Assembly: GCA_965153455.1 (NCBI GenBank)
Contig: OZ234499.1
Span: 14,938,271 to 15,002,270 of the forward strand
Reading direction: 5' to 3'
From: Sphagnum compactum
Lineage: Eukaryota; Bryophyta; Sphagnopsida; Sphagnales
DNA: 64,000 nt
Part shown: positions 36,701 to 48,455 of the stretch, piece after piece
Layout of the letters: each line of letters begins with the position of its first letter
Position numbering within the stretch: position 1 is the first letter of the stretch
Notes under the pieces: generated by a model
Seen by the model: only the letters and a program-made list of their open reading frames with translations
Databases searched by the model: none
Told to the model about the DNA's origin: nothing
Position numbers and translations under genes: made by a program

Positions 36701-39339
36701 GCAATCCTCAAGCAACTCTCTACCCTGAAACTTGACCTTGGAGTTAATATTGTAACTACTTCTTAAACAATATCAAGTTTTCTTAATTGGAAGATAATCA
36801 TGGGTGTTAATGCAATTCAATACCAAGCAATAAGTATATTAAGAACTTAGGGTAATGACCTTCAATACACATTTGAAAGAAGTCCAAGATTCAAACACAT
36901 TTATGAAGCAAGTTTGTTTTGTCTTGTCAATTTTACACAAGGTAGTAGTTGTTAATGAGGGAAGGTAAAAAAGTTAATCAAGATATGGATTTGGTCAATG
37001 TGAATAGACACTTAAAAGTTCGGTACATAGATTATGTCACAACATGGAAGCCAGGAAAGTGTGGAATTCAATGTTTTTACAAGACCACAAGTTGGCTTCA
37101 TTGCTTAAGGTGAAAACACATTAAGGTCCCCAAAAAATGTAATCACAAATGTTTTTTTTCAACATTTTATTTTTATTTTCTTGAAGTGCACTTTCACAAA
37201 TGATTGTGAATTTTGATGAGGTTTGATTGGCTTGAAACTTGGGCAAATCATTTATGAAAAAATGTATTAAATGAGTATGTTTATGATTAAAAAATCATAG
37301 AATAAGAAAAATCAATTATATTTCAAAAATGGGGTTTGTACATGATATTTTTCCATGCAACTTTGGGTGGTGAATGATATTGATACAAATTAACAAACTC
37401 CATCAATATTGACTTTCACATTTTCCACATGTTATCATTCATAAAATGTGTTTGTTTTCTATCCATAAATCATAAACATATTTTTTTTAAAAATAAAAAA
37501 AACCACCCTGAAATGAAAAAAAAAACATATATGAAAAGGACATTGTGTGTTTTTCCCATTTAACTTTTGTTTATGGATGTGGCATAGGACCAAACTTGTA
37601 TAGGTGTCCTAGTGTCATGTAAAGGTTCCAAATCACATGCACTATATGATATACATTATATATACATAAACATCTAAATTCTTGACCATTGGATCAAAGT
37701 TAAAGTGGTTACAAACTGAAATGATTGTAAATCATTTAATATTTTGTGATTAGGTTTGGACAATTTAAAATGTTTGCTTAAAACTATATGTTGCCAAAAA
37801 ACATTATAAATATTGGGTGCAAGCAAGGTAAAATAAACAACTTGTGATCTTTGTAATCTACTTGTAGCATAAGTGAGAAATGACCATAAAATAAATGTTG
37901 ATAAAATATTTAAAAATATTATTTACTTAATTAAAAGATGAATATAAGCATGTTTTCTGATTTTACAATAATTATATTGACAAATCTCAAGTTTATTATG
38001 TATTTAAATAGATTTTAAAATATACAAATAGATGCAAGTAGATAAAATATTGTATTTTTTTTGCTATAAGTTAATGAACCTTGTAAAAATATTTATCTAT
38101 TTTCAACTTTTGAACATTATAAATATAATATATTCAACTACTAAAATATAAGTATGTTTGAGCACTATATTGACCTAGTTAGTTTCAAATATACTTGGTA
38201 CCTATTTTTAATATATTGAAATTTTTCAAATTTTGAATTCAACTTATATAAACTAAATGAACCCCTCAATATTTTCATAATGAGACTAAAAACAATTGGA
38301 ATATATTTTCCTATGTTCATATAAAAAATTGTTTCAATTTGAAATTGGATTTTGCAAACATTACTTTTTTTGTCTACATTTTCATGCTTGCACCCTATTG
38401 TAATTTACTTTTAACACTATAATGTTTTTTGCTTAAGGTGGGTAGACCCTAATTAGCTTTTAGGGCCAACCCCCTATTTATGGTTCATAGAAAAACATCT
38501 CCATAGAACCACACAAGAGATCCTAGGGGAGTTTTCACTGTGGTTCAAAATGTTCAATTGATATTTGGATAAAATTTAAAGATGTGACTTGTTAGACTAT
38601 CTACATATGTAAGAACCATAAGGTCTTTTCTTGTAGTTGTTTGCTTATGCAACATATCAAGTAGATAGTTTAAACAATTTTTTTAATAATGTAATATTGT
38701 TTGTTTAGAAAAAAAGTTGAACATAATAATTGAGAAGGTTCCCTTTGCAAAGAGTGATTGCTTAAAGTTTTTAATAAACAATAGGGAACACAAATTCAGC
38801 TTGTGCTTCCTTGAGAACCCTTTTGTTCAAAAATGTTATATTGTTTGTCATGAATAACACTAAATGTGAAGGTTTGTTCCCTAGTTGGTTGCTAGGCTAT
38901 GTGACCTTTGCAATGATCCCAATTGTTTGTTGTGTGGTTTGTTTTGAAATGAAGTTTTATTGTTCTATTTGTGCCCAAAGAAAAAAAAAACTTCAAATTT
39001 CTTTGGTTCATGTTGATTGTTTAAGTGATGCATCCAAAATTGCTTTAGTGTTATGTTGTCATCGGAGTTAAATATTCAGATTACCAATGTGGGTGGAGAA
39101 TTTAACTTCACTTTTGCCAAGTTTTAATTCAAGCTCTTAAAATTTCTTTCTAAGCGAAGCACTTCATTCATGGAAGTTGAAACTATGTGTTTTAACCATT
39201 AATCTTACCTAATAATTATCAAATGCTTTACCTACTTACATACCTACATAACAATTACTTTTATTCCTTCCTTATTTACTAATGATAGTTAACCCTCTTA
39301 CATAACTAAGTAGTTACTTGTGTTGGATAGTTTTGGGTT

Positions 39340-39640
39340 TTTGGTTGAATCTAAGTCCAAATCAAAATTCAAGTATGAGAACACGACCCAATGGGTCAAA
39401 ACCAACCAAGAATTAAAAATAATGGTTATACTTGTATTTGGACCTAACCTTAGAACTAGATGGCTTAATGGGTTTCATGGATTTAGACTTAATTAATAAC
39501 TTGTGGACTTGATGAATCTTAAGGATTTTTTTATAGGGTTTGGTCTTTAATGATAGGTAGGGGCTAGGGCCTAGGTTTAGATAAGGTTTAGTGATTTTAG
39601 GTTTTAGAGTCCTTGTCTAAGTTTTAAGGTTTCAACATGA
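39340..39640 (+). repeat. dispersed repeat, copy 2 (partner at 6.03-6.30 kb)
   Basis: GGTAGGGGCTAGGGCCTAGG, TTTAGATAAGGTTTA and a TTTTAGGTTTTAGAG stretch follow a GGACTTGATG-like segment, in the same order as at 6.03-6.30 kb. Confidence 0.6.
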
Positions 39641-40454
39641 TAGGTCCTAGCTTAATGTTTAAATGTATAAAGTCATTTCCAATTGTACCATTAAAATGAC
39701 CTTCACACAAATATGTAGTGATGTTCCTTAATTTGTTCCAAGTATGTTGGATAGAGGCCCAAATAAGGCCTATGTGGGTGGAGACCATTGTTGGTTAGCT
39801 ATTGGAACTTATATTCTTTATGTTTTCCCCTATTGTTACTATTGGGAACATGTTGGAGAACATTTTGAAAACTTTAGGAACCCATTGAAAATTTAAAGAG
39901 ACACTATGAGAACACCAAAATCCAAAAAAATCAAAATTACTTGAAAATCAACTTTTGAATTGAAATAAACAAAAGTTGGAACCAATTTAAACTTGAAACT
40001 AAAGGTTCTTATAAAGGTTGTATCCATTGGACCTAAAACTATTGGTCAAGAAAATTTGACCTAACCCCAAAATTGGTGGGTTTTAATTTTTGAAAATATT
40101 CCTTAGACTTGAAATTGATGGGTCTTCAATTAAAAAAAAACTCTAGACCTGAACCCAACGATTCTTGTAAAAGCCAAGAACAGACCAACACTAATAGATA
40201 CCTACATCTTGTGTTGGATGTCAACATTTTATCAAGTTACTTTTACCAAATTATTTTACCTTAGATATTTGTGCTTCATGCATTTAATGTTTTTATAATT
40301 ATGAAATATTTCAATTAAGGTTAGTTAAATGCTCATTACATATGATGTTTACCCAGTTAGATGGAGATAACATTTGCATGGGTTGATGACCTTGAGCTTG
40401 TGCATGCAATATTAGGGAGGTAGCATTTGCATGTGAATCCTATTAGAAGTTGGC

Positions 40455-40645
40455 AATACCTCGAGGGTCAATCATAAAGTTTGAAGCAACTTGTGTGATC
40501 TTAAGATAGGTTGAAGCCATACCTCAAGGGTGAATCATAAAGTTTGTAGCAACTTGTGTGATATTAAGAAAGATTGAAGCCATACCTTGAGGGTTAATCA
40601 TAAAGTTCATAGCAACTTGTGTGATCCTACGATAGGTTGAAGAGT
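40455..40645. repeat. 64-bp tandem repeat, three copies
   Basis: ATACCTCGAGGGTCAATCAT, AAAGTTTGAAGCAACTTGTG and TGATCTTAAGATAGGTTGAA form the unit. Copies start at 40455, 40519 and 40582. Confidence 0.9.
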
Positions 40646-42723
40646 TCATTGTAAATGTGTGTTTTACTCATCTCTTTTCTCTCGAATATCTACTATAATT
40701 TCCAACAGTTCAAGGGGGAAGTAGGAAGGTTTATGAGATAGGGTTCATCCACAAGTGAGTCAGAACTGATTTCCAATGAGTGGGTTCCCTCGTGGGTGCT
40801 GAGTCACAGGGTTAGGTCACAAGGTTCATTCACACAGGAGGATGTACCCTTCTTCTTCTTCATGAAAATAATAGAGACAGAACAACATGAGGATGAGGAC
40901 TGTAACAGTTTTTTTGTTTCCTCTGGGTTTCTGATCTCCAGTCTACATGTTATTTCATTGTGTACTTAGCCCATAGATAGCATCGGGATGAACTGGAACA
41001 CCAGATCAACGTTGGCTCAGGCCAAAACCACGAACTTGCTTGGGTGAATTGGGGACCCTTTGTTTGAATGAATCATGGACAACTGTTTCTCCATGAATTG
41101 TTCATAATATTGGATTTGATCTGGATTGTCAGTTGGAGGTGAGTTACTGAACAGCTATATTCTCGACTGTGTTTGGGTTCATCTCAATTCCCATGTGTTT
41201 GGGATTTGTTTGGATGATGCACTGGTGGGTGGGTCACATGAACCCTAAATTCTTATGTGCATCTTCTTCTTGGAACAGGGTGCACAGGCTATTGGGTAAA
41301 ATGTAAAATCCAGAATCCCCTCCCTATTTACAATATGCACAATTTCATTGTCAAGGTTTTGATAACTTTGCTGGCATGGCAATCATGAGGAGGGCCTCTA
41401 CGCCCCTTAGCTGGCTGTTCTTAATTCACTTCTTAAAATACATAGCTCAGTAGCGAAAATCAGCTAAAGAGGTAGGTAGCAACCTTGACTAGTTACAGTA
41501 GTAACCACCTTTTGCTTTGTACCATCAACCTACTCGAGGGTCATGGGATGCATTTGGACTCCCGCACCTCAAGTAGGCAGATGGCCTGCCACAGCATGTA
41601 ACCAGGCTGAAAAGTTAAGGAATACCTAGTCCATAGTGGCTGCATCAAAATTTCCATACACTGATCTCAGGCTTGTTCTTAGGTCTTCTCTTAGACATGT
41701 GCAGACTGGCCAATTAACAAATGGGTAATGTATGAAATGTTTGACATTTGCAAAAACAGTCCTGTTGAAGGAAATGACCCTTAACAAAACATAGATCTGT
41801 TGAAGACACGGAGCAATGGAAACATGAGGTGGAGAAGAGCCTTACAAGGACAAAGAATCCATGAGACAAAGAAAAGATCGAGCAAAACATGAACTTAATT
41901 CTGTAGAAGCAAGAAACAAAATGTTAGACAAAAATCTAAGAAATTGCAGACAGAGTACATATGAAGTTGAAGGTTCTAAATGGGTGTAAAAAGTGTTGTT
42001 TGGTAAAAGAGAGGAGCATTCCAGCTTAATCAATGAAGTCCACATCCACACATGTGACAAAACAGCTGTCTGACAGACCTTCAGATATGGTGTGGATATT
42101 GCACATGAAATCTAACGTCTACTTAGATTTTAGAGATCCTTTTGAGGGCCAGTTCACAATCTTCTACTATTACTCTTACCGCCCAAGGCCATTTACTTAT
42201 CTCTGTAGGATTCTAAGCAACTGCAGCATCAGATCATGAGTTCATGGAATGGAATTAGTCTTAGGACAGGGTAATTGGTAGTGTTTACAAGCCAACCAAA
42301 AACAAATGTGGGGTTTTTTGTTTTTACCTTGGTACAAGTGCGGGTGCTGGTTCACCCAATCCTGCACAGTAACAAATTATATCAACCTTGTTAATATGAA
42401 CTATTTGTGACTTGCATCTTTCAGAAGTAGAACTACTTAACGATGGCATGAGAACTTTCTACAGACAATAATAGGGCCTGAAACTTGGAAGAATTGATGC
42501 TTACAGGGGTAAGAGTTTTCAGCACTTCTCGCACACCACAATGCTGCAATTGGTCTTCTACACAGACAGGAAACATTAGAGTGCATCAAAAGTATGGTTC
42601 TATTGAGAGCATAGTTTTCTTTTGAAAGAACAGTTAAGATTTCGCTGAAATTGTGATGGTATTGACTCCTGGGTTCAAGAAATTAGTTAGGTATGGCTAC
42701 CGTGGATTTTGCAGTGCACCTTA

Positions 42724-42743
42724 AAACCCTAAACCCTAAACCC
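42724..42743. repeat. short interstitial telomere-type repeat
   Basis: Nearly three units of AAACCCT, the plant telomere repeat, lie 120 bp before a coding-like segment. A telo-box in a promoter is one possible reading. Confidence 0.85.
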
Positions 42744-42843
42744 ACCATACAATAATATGTATTTTGTATCATCCTTCTTATTGTGGTTCTGTAAGTTGTG
42801 CAATGGGATGGCAGGTGTATGTGAGTAAGAGGGTTTTCTTTTG

Positions 42844-43100
42844 TCTACAAGCAGTCCATGGGCCTTTTGATGCAGCTGGGAAACCTAAATTGGATTTCTG
42901 GAGGGGGAGGCTTTTGGGATTGGAGAGAGGCAAAGCTGCAACCAACAAGAAACTTGAGGCAGCAGTTCTTGCAACTCTTCAAAAGGTTTTGCAAGAACTG
43001 CCGGCTCAAGTTTCTTTGAAGAGTTGGAAGCCATGGATTATATTCGCAGGGCCGACATTCTGAAATGTAGGGCACTAGCGGCTCCTCCATTCTTTCATGA
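42844..43100 (+). other. unassigned coding-like fragment
   Basis: After an acceptor-like TTTTGTCTACAAGCAG, one frame encodes GPFDAAGKPKLDFWRGRLLG and then a Lys/Ala/Leu-rich helix-like segment ending near 43063. A second frame (from about 43003) encodes FFEELEAMDYIRRADILKCR and runs on to the AT-rich region. Both have protein-like composition, unlike surrounding frames, and a one-base shift near 43000 would connect them. I recognise no family. It could be an exon pair, a frameshifted pseudogene or chance. Confidence 0.25.
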
Positions 43101-43640
43101 TACCTATGGCTACACAGAAGGAAAAGTTGTGGAAAACAAAAATCCCAACATTATGTACCTAGTATCTACCTACAGGGGAAGAGCCACCCCGCACCATACA
43201 CAACTACACAACAATGCAAGAAACCAGCAAGCGATCTACACAACACAAACCCAACAGAGGGAATACACAACACACATCTTGCAATCACCGCACGAACAAA
43301 ATGCGGTTACACGACGCAAAAGGCCCCGAACACCAAAAACAAGCAGTTACACGAAACAAAGGCCCCGAACCAAAAGTATGCAATGGTAACGAGAAATCCT
43401 CAGCAATGTGCAAACCGAAAACAAAGAGATCCTAGAAATTTGCAACAGAAAAGCAGGTTCCAATTACCGGAATCAAAACCTTTCAAGCACCACGGCGCCA
43501 TTGCAATGGTTCCACATCGAGGGAGGAGGAGACGAACAAATCGGCAAAAGAAAGAAAGAAAGAAAGGAGAAACGAGGAAAGAAAGCGGCCCTGGTTGTTT
43601 TATACCATATTGTTAGCCCGCAGAGATTTCGAACCTGGAG

Positions 43641-43648
43641 TATATATA
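43641..43648 (+). promoter_or_regulatory. TATA box of the U1 snRNA gene
   Basis: TATATATA begins 29 bases before the U1 start at 43670, the spacing usual for Pol II snRNA genes in plants. The other plant snRNA element (USE, consensus RTCCCACATCG) is not found at its usual place. The best near-match, GTTCCACATCG at 43509-43519, is about 160 bases upstream, much too far for the known arrangement. Confidence 0.6.
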
Positions 43649-43669
43649 CCCTTCTCGTTGACGTAGACC

Positions 43670-43828
43670 ATACTTACCTGGGCGGGGTTGATCGGTGGTT
43701 AAGATGGCCGATGGCCTAGGGAAATCTCATCCATTGCACTACGGATCGGATGACTCTAGCATCTTCCTAAGGGGGGTATGCACGTCGTAATTTGTGGCAG
43801 CGGGGGCTCGCGTTCGCGCGGCCCCCAC
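43670..43828 (+). ncRNA. U1 spliceosomal snRNA
   Basis: The RNA begins with the invariant 5' splice-site recognition sequence ATACTTACCTG. It continues with a stem-loop I bounded by ATCGG and CCGAT. Stem-loop II carries CATCCATTGCACTACGGAT, which retains the U1A-type AUUGCACU loop. Stem III (GCATCTTCC...GGGGGGTATGC) follows, then the Sm site AATTTGTGG (43789-43797), and a GC-rich terminal hairpin (GGGGGC...CGCGTTCGCG...GCCCCC). The length of about 159 fits plant U1. Loop I departs from the usual U1-70K target (GAUCAnGAAGG becomes GGUUAAGAUGG), although the stem bases still pair. The exact 3' end is uncertain by a few bases. It may be a working variant or a diverged copy. Confidence 0.9.
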
Positions 43829-46053
43829 CCAAAAAAGCCTTTAATCTGGATTATTGGGTTAACAGAAATTGTCGTAAATGTGACGTTCTAAGTAACGGAA
43901 ATTAGAGAAGATCTGACTCAAAGAATGTACCTATAACGGAACATCTCCCAATAAATTCCTCAATCGTTGGCCAAATTGAGCGTTTTTGCGTCATTGGGCG
44001 CGCAAACTAGAGAGCTACAAAGAAAAACACGGGAAGAGATGAGTGATGTTTTGCTTCAATTTTTACTTTTCAATGGCTCTTGACCACTCTCTGTTTCCAG
44101 CCCCATATCTACCTCATTTTTAGTTCGTTTTAAGTGATTTAAAACCTCAGGGGTGCACCAACTAAGGCTTTACAAAGCTGCTTTTTTATTCCAGAGGTAA
44201 AGATGCAAGAATCAAAGATTTTAAGCTTGAAGTTTCAACCCGTTTTAATTCACCCATCATCCAAAACTGAACCCTCTTGCACCAAACACCCCCATATCTT
44301 CCCCATTCATTTACTGAATCAAGCAATTTTGCAGTTTTTGCAATGTTGGAAGTGCTAGGCAGAGGGCTACAAATGTCCTTTGAGCTTCAGAAGCGGAGGA
44401 ACAATGTGTCGGATTCAACCTCCTTTGAGTTCTGAAGTGTTCGCTCCCCAGCCTATCTACCCTATGTGTTGGAAATCAAAACTTTTCACCAACATAAACT
44501 TACACCTTCCATTGTATTATTGATAACGAATTGAAGTTATTGATGGAAAATCTGTTATACTTAATCTAAGTTGGTATTAGTTTTGGGTTAGCAGAAATGG
44601 GTTAGTTGGGAAGTCTATTCCAGCAACTTATGTGCGATTCAGAGGCTCCTTGATAAAGGTTGCAAATCAACCATGCATGCACAATCCCAATCTCACAGTT
44701 GCAGACACGCTGATACAGATTGCTTCATAAGGGGAATCATTCTATCTTTTAAAAAATTCAACTTCAGGTTAAGAAGCTTAGAATACCAGGAGGATGGAAG
44801 CCAAATGTGCAGTCAGGAGTGTGTAACATGGTACGCAACTATTACAGGTGATTTGTCCGAATTGGATTGTGTCTCTTCTGTGAACATTCCACTGTGCACT
44901 TACTATCAATAATTTCCACAAATCAGGAGCTTGTTTGCACCTCAAAGCATGTTTATGAATACTCATAAATTGAACTGCAAGAGCCTGGCAGTTGTAATCA
45001 CAGATAGAGGTGAGACTCAAAAAATTGACACAAGCAACATTCAAGGCAGACACTAGTGAGCTCCACATCCTGGCTAAGTTAACCAAAGGAACATTCCCTC
45101 CCGTTTCCTTTACTTCTTGACAGTCTTGCAGCTTACACTACTTCCCCAGACTTTGACCACTGCAAAACACACAGAATTGGGCTGCCAATGTCCCAAGTGA
45201 GAAACCAAGAAAACCTTGACTATTATACTCACAATCTGACGCTCCAAAAAGAAGCCAAGGAGCCCAAATAGAATTTGCGGATCATGCAATGATCAAGAGC
45301 ATTGCAGATTTAGGGTTGGCAATCTGAGCTTCCTTTACACAAATCAGGAAGATCTCTTAACTGTCATTACAGCACAGGTGGGCTATTCAAACTGACACAA
45401 ATATCCAAGAGTGAAAAGGATCACTGAGTTTACACTGCAAAATTCTGGTCTAAAGAGAAACAAATAGTGATAGCCAGGGTCCAAGGGGCGTGATCTCTGC
45501 ATGACACATTGTTACAATCTCAGATGATTTCCAAAGTCTCAGAATATTACTTAGGTAGTCACAAGTTATGTATGACAAGGTAAGAATATCTCCATCTGCA
45601 CACATCGATGTTCCAGAAGTGAATTCGTGTCACTATAAATTGATCAGAACATGGGGCAATACATTCACAAAGATTTGTAAAAGAATGTGAGCGTGTCCTC
45701 AATTCAAGGATTCACTTGCCGTATACAAATCTGTACACACATGCTTGCCACATGTATTCTGGTGACAAAAAGACTTCCAACCATTCAAGTAAGAAGGGGG
45801 TCCATGCTCCTGAACTCACACGCTCCATCTTGGACAGAAATTTGGCTCGAAAGATGGCAACACAAATCAGAGCTCGTTTGGATTATGACTGAAATCTCAA
45901 TAAGACTCCCGAAGACAGGGAGTGTGAGAAGAAAACACTCTAAGGCTGTGAGAACTCGAAAACCTTTAGAGAACTCAGAGTTGGAATTCCTCAATAAATC
46001 GCGCTGTTCCTAGCCTGAAACTAAGAAGAAAAGAGCGAACTAGATCCTGGAGA
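43829..46053. other. gene-free stretch
   Basis: No recognised gene lies between the U1 gene and TIM14. The snRNA 3' box is not clear; the nearest candidate is AAAAAAGCCTTTAA right after the U1 end. From about 44 kb the sequence is mixed in composition and no open frame shows a family signature. The minus-strand 3' UTR of TIM14 should occupy part of its right-hand end. Confidence 0.45.
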
Positions 46054-46392
46054 TTAGAAGGCAGAACCGTTGCCACGAGATTGACCAAGCAAATGGTCCT
46101 TAGCTTCGTTGATCTTGGAAGCAAGGTAGTCACTGCCGCCCGCATCAGGATGATTGGCTTGTATCACGCGTCTGTGCGCTTCTTTCACCTTCTGATGCGC
46201 TATACTCTCGCGCACGCCCAGGATCTGAGCCGCTTCCCGCCTCGTCATAACGGACTGAAATCCGCCCTGGTAAAACTTGCGAATTCTAGGCACCGCCGGT
46301 CGTGTCTTGAATGCTTGCCATGCCTCGATCCCATACTTCCCCGCCATCGCCGTCACCGCTACTGCCATCCCTGCTATCAACGGCGTCGCCAT
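46054..46392 (-). CDS. TIM14/PAM18 mitochondrial import J-domain protein
   Basis: It encodes the inner-membrane J-protein that stimulates mtHsp70 in the presequence translocase motor and so drives matrix protein import. The 112-residue frame starts MATPLIAGMAVAVTAMAGKY, with one membrane helix at residues 4-19. The plant signature AWQAFKTRP and KFYQGGF follow. The C-terminal short J domain has REAAQILGV (52-60), the catalytic HPD at 81-83 and ASKINEAKD. It ends GNGSAF*, as in known plant TIM14 proteins, and its length equals the usual plant length. I chose this ATG because upstream in-frame sequence lacks conservation, although another ATG lies 10 codons earlier. The coding region is uninterrupted by introns. 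Confidence 0.92.
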   Translation of the reverse strand: MATPLIAGMAVAVTAMAGKYGIEAWQAFKTRPAVPRIRKFYQGGFQSVMTRREAAQILGVRESIAHQKVKEAHRRVIQANHPDAGGSDYLASKINEAKDHLLGQSRGNGSAF

Positions 46393-47003
46393 AATACCGC
46401 TTGTTGATGACACTTCGCTCATCCAGGTACTAACCTCTGTAATCGACAAGGCTCTTCTTCCTCTTCGACGTCCAAGGACACTGAAAGACAAAGCTAATTC
46501 CTCGAACGAAATATCCTTCTGGCCTACAACAGACGATACTCCCCTCCTTCTACTGTTCTGCTTTAAGGGAGAAGTCCTTGTCCTTCTGACGTGCTGCTTC
46601 AACCAAGAAGTTCTTGTCTTCCTTTACACCATCCAGCGTTCTGCTGCAAAGTTAAGGTCGCAGCCGCTTCGGCGATTTCCAGCGAATTCGACAGTCCTCA
46701 GAAACCAAGTCAAAGAGTGGAGAACAAGTTACTTAATTATAGGAAAGGTGAAGAAGGATGCAAAGGGTTCCAAAGGCTAGACAGAGCGGGGGATGGAAGA
46801 CGACGCTGAAGGTGCGCAGGAAGCGCGCGACACTGGTGCGCGGTGCACATTTTAGGGTTACGCCCTCACGCCCACGCGACCTGCCCTACCGGACACTTGT
46901 ACCCGTATGAAAACCGGTTCCATTATCATATCCGGGTCCATAGAGTTTAAGATTTTATATTTTCTTTAACAAAGAGGTTGGTCCGGGCCTACTATTTCTT
47001 GCT
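46393..47003. promoter_or_regulatory. CpG-rich upstream region of TIM14
   Basis: The 500 bp beyond the TIM14 start is GC- and CpG-rich (46.4-46.9 kb) and then turns AT-rich. It is the likely promoter and 5' UTR. I see no certain TATA box. Confidence 0.4.
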
Positions 47004-47279
47004 TTGGCAGTGCAAGTGTACACATTCAATGTTGTGCACCAACAAGTTGTGATAGAACTAAACTACCAAGAAGTGAAACCCATTGAGTCAGCTTCTCTCA
47101 AGTGTAAATTTCAAGCCTTTGCTCTAAGGGAAACTCCAAAAAAATTGGAGAAGCAACAAGAGGACACAAGCTATGCTGAAAGAGAAGTTGAAGAACCAAG
47201 CAAAGCCAAGGTTGCAAAGAGACAACTTGGCAGCAACAACGGGGTGATTAAGGCACCTGCGAGAAAAGAGAGATTATGA
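47004..47279 (+). other. unassigned open frame, Lys/Glu-rich
   Basis: A 91-codon frame encodes a product with EVKPIESASLKCKFQAFALR followed by a charged segment (KKLEKQQEDTSYAEREVEE) and a basic end. Composition is protein-like, but I recognise no domain. It may be an exon, a relic, or chance in purine-rich DNA. Confidence 0.2.
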
Positions 47280-47768
47280 GATGCAATTGTTGGTGGAGGT
47301 AATGAAGAAAGCAAAAAGAAGTTGAGGGGCAATGAAAGTTAAACCCTAAGCCCTTTAAAAAAACACCACTAAACCCTAAGAACTGGAACCTGGTTCCCAG
47401 AAAAAACATGCGGTGATGGCTCTAGACAAAAAAAATGTGGAAAATCCAGTTCAGGGTTTCCAGCTTGAAAGTTCAAAGGGATCCTATGAATAAGGAAATC
47501 TTATGTTAGGGTTTAGATCCAGTTGCCGAGTCATGGGTCAGGTTCACTTACCTAGAACCTTTGGCTGTTGTCTTTGTCCAACTTAACCTGAGGAAGAAAC
47601 GATCCAGCAAATACCAGCAACTAACTGAGAAAACACAAAATCACATGGTCACCACATATGCATTCTCCAGCCCATCCCTATTGATAAATCAGATTGGCTT
47701 CTCTCAACAAGAAAATCAGGTTGGTCAGTGAGTTCTGGCAAGGTCAGCTTGAAGTTCTTGACATAAAC

Positions 47769-48008
47769 CTAAGACTCAGGATCGATGAACTCAAATGGAA
47801 CTTTGCAATTTGTCTTCCCTGACTCCTGCTCAATAAGGTAAATGAAACCCATTGATGTGGCAGTATTCCATTGCTGCAATGGGTTGCTCTTAAGTGTCTC
47901 CACATGGCCCCTTCTCGTCCAGCTTTGCTGTCTCAAGAAAGGCTTTATGTCCCTGCACACATACACTTGCTGATCATGTTCTTGACAAAATACCAATGAG
48001 CACACCAT
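47769..48008 (-). other. unassigned coding-like segment
   Basis: A minus-strand frame encodes EHDQQVYVCRDIKPFLRQQ, RRGHVETLKSNPLQQWN and KVPFEFIDPES, then stops. The reading can be followed past the stop (VYVKNFKLTLPELTDQ...), which suggests a decayed coding sequence rather than a complete small gene. It lies about 450 bp beyond another coding-like stretch on the same strand and may belong with it. No family is recognised. Confidence 0.3.
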
Positions 48009-48455
48009 CTCAAAGCAAAGAAACCCTCTTATCTTCTAGATGAGCACCTCTCAACAATTCATGCAATTTGACCATGCCTGTTGTACTCCTTCATTTTTGG
48101 CAGCAGCGTTGCTCTGACAAATCCTTATAATCAGAGAATATTGATGGCACAGCCATAGCCCTCAAGGACTCATGCAGAAATATGGTTAGGTGTTTTGGAG
48201 TGTGTTTTTCAACTAAGTATTTCTCAATAGAATAGTTGCAACTCATGGAGCCGTGTATTTCCTGAAGATAGAGGGGCTGGTTGTTTGCTGTGGCCATTTA
48301 CTAGTTGCAGAGCGTCTTGCACATATGTTAGAGTTTGCAAACATGGAAGTTTGTCAATGGATGTGGAGGTTTGCTGTTGAGCTTAAGCAAGACAAACATG
48401 GAAGTTGTCCATCTGAGCCATACCATGGGAGATTTGTCTACACTGTGTCATGTTC

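Larger units (their letters stand above)
33769..42723. other. gene-free stretch
   Basis: Up to about 34.4 kb this may include the permease 3' UTR. No clear AATAAA signal is visible close to the stop. From about 36 kb on, the DNA is strongly AT-rich and CpG-poor, and only repeats are recognised (39.34 and 40.46 kb). No open frame has a recognisable product. CTACC-rich stretches near 39.2 and 41.5 kb may be decayed R2 relatives. Confidence 0.5.

Noticed and set aside
43612-43640. Minus-strand string AGGTTCGAAATCTCTGCGGG resembling a tRNA T-arm and acceptor end
   Set aside because: No matching 5' acceptor, D-arm or anticodon arm occurs in the preceding 75 bases, and the site overlaps the U1 promoter.
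46393-46602. N-terminal extension of the TIM14 frame by 70 codons
   Set aside because: The extension starts at a non-ATG codon and has no family similarity. The protein from 46392 already has the exact length and start of plant TIM14.
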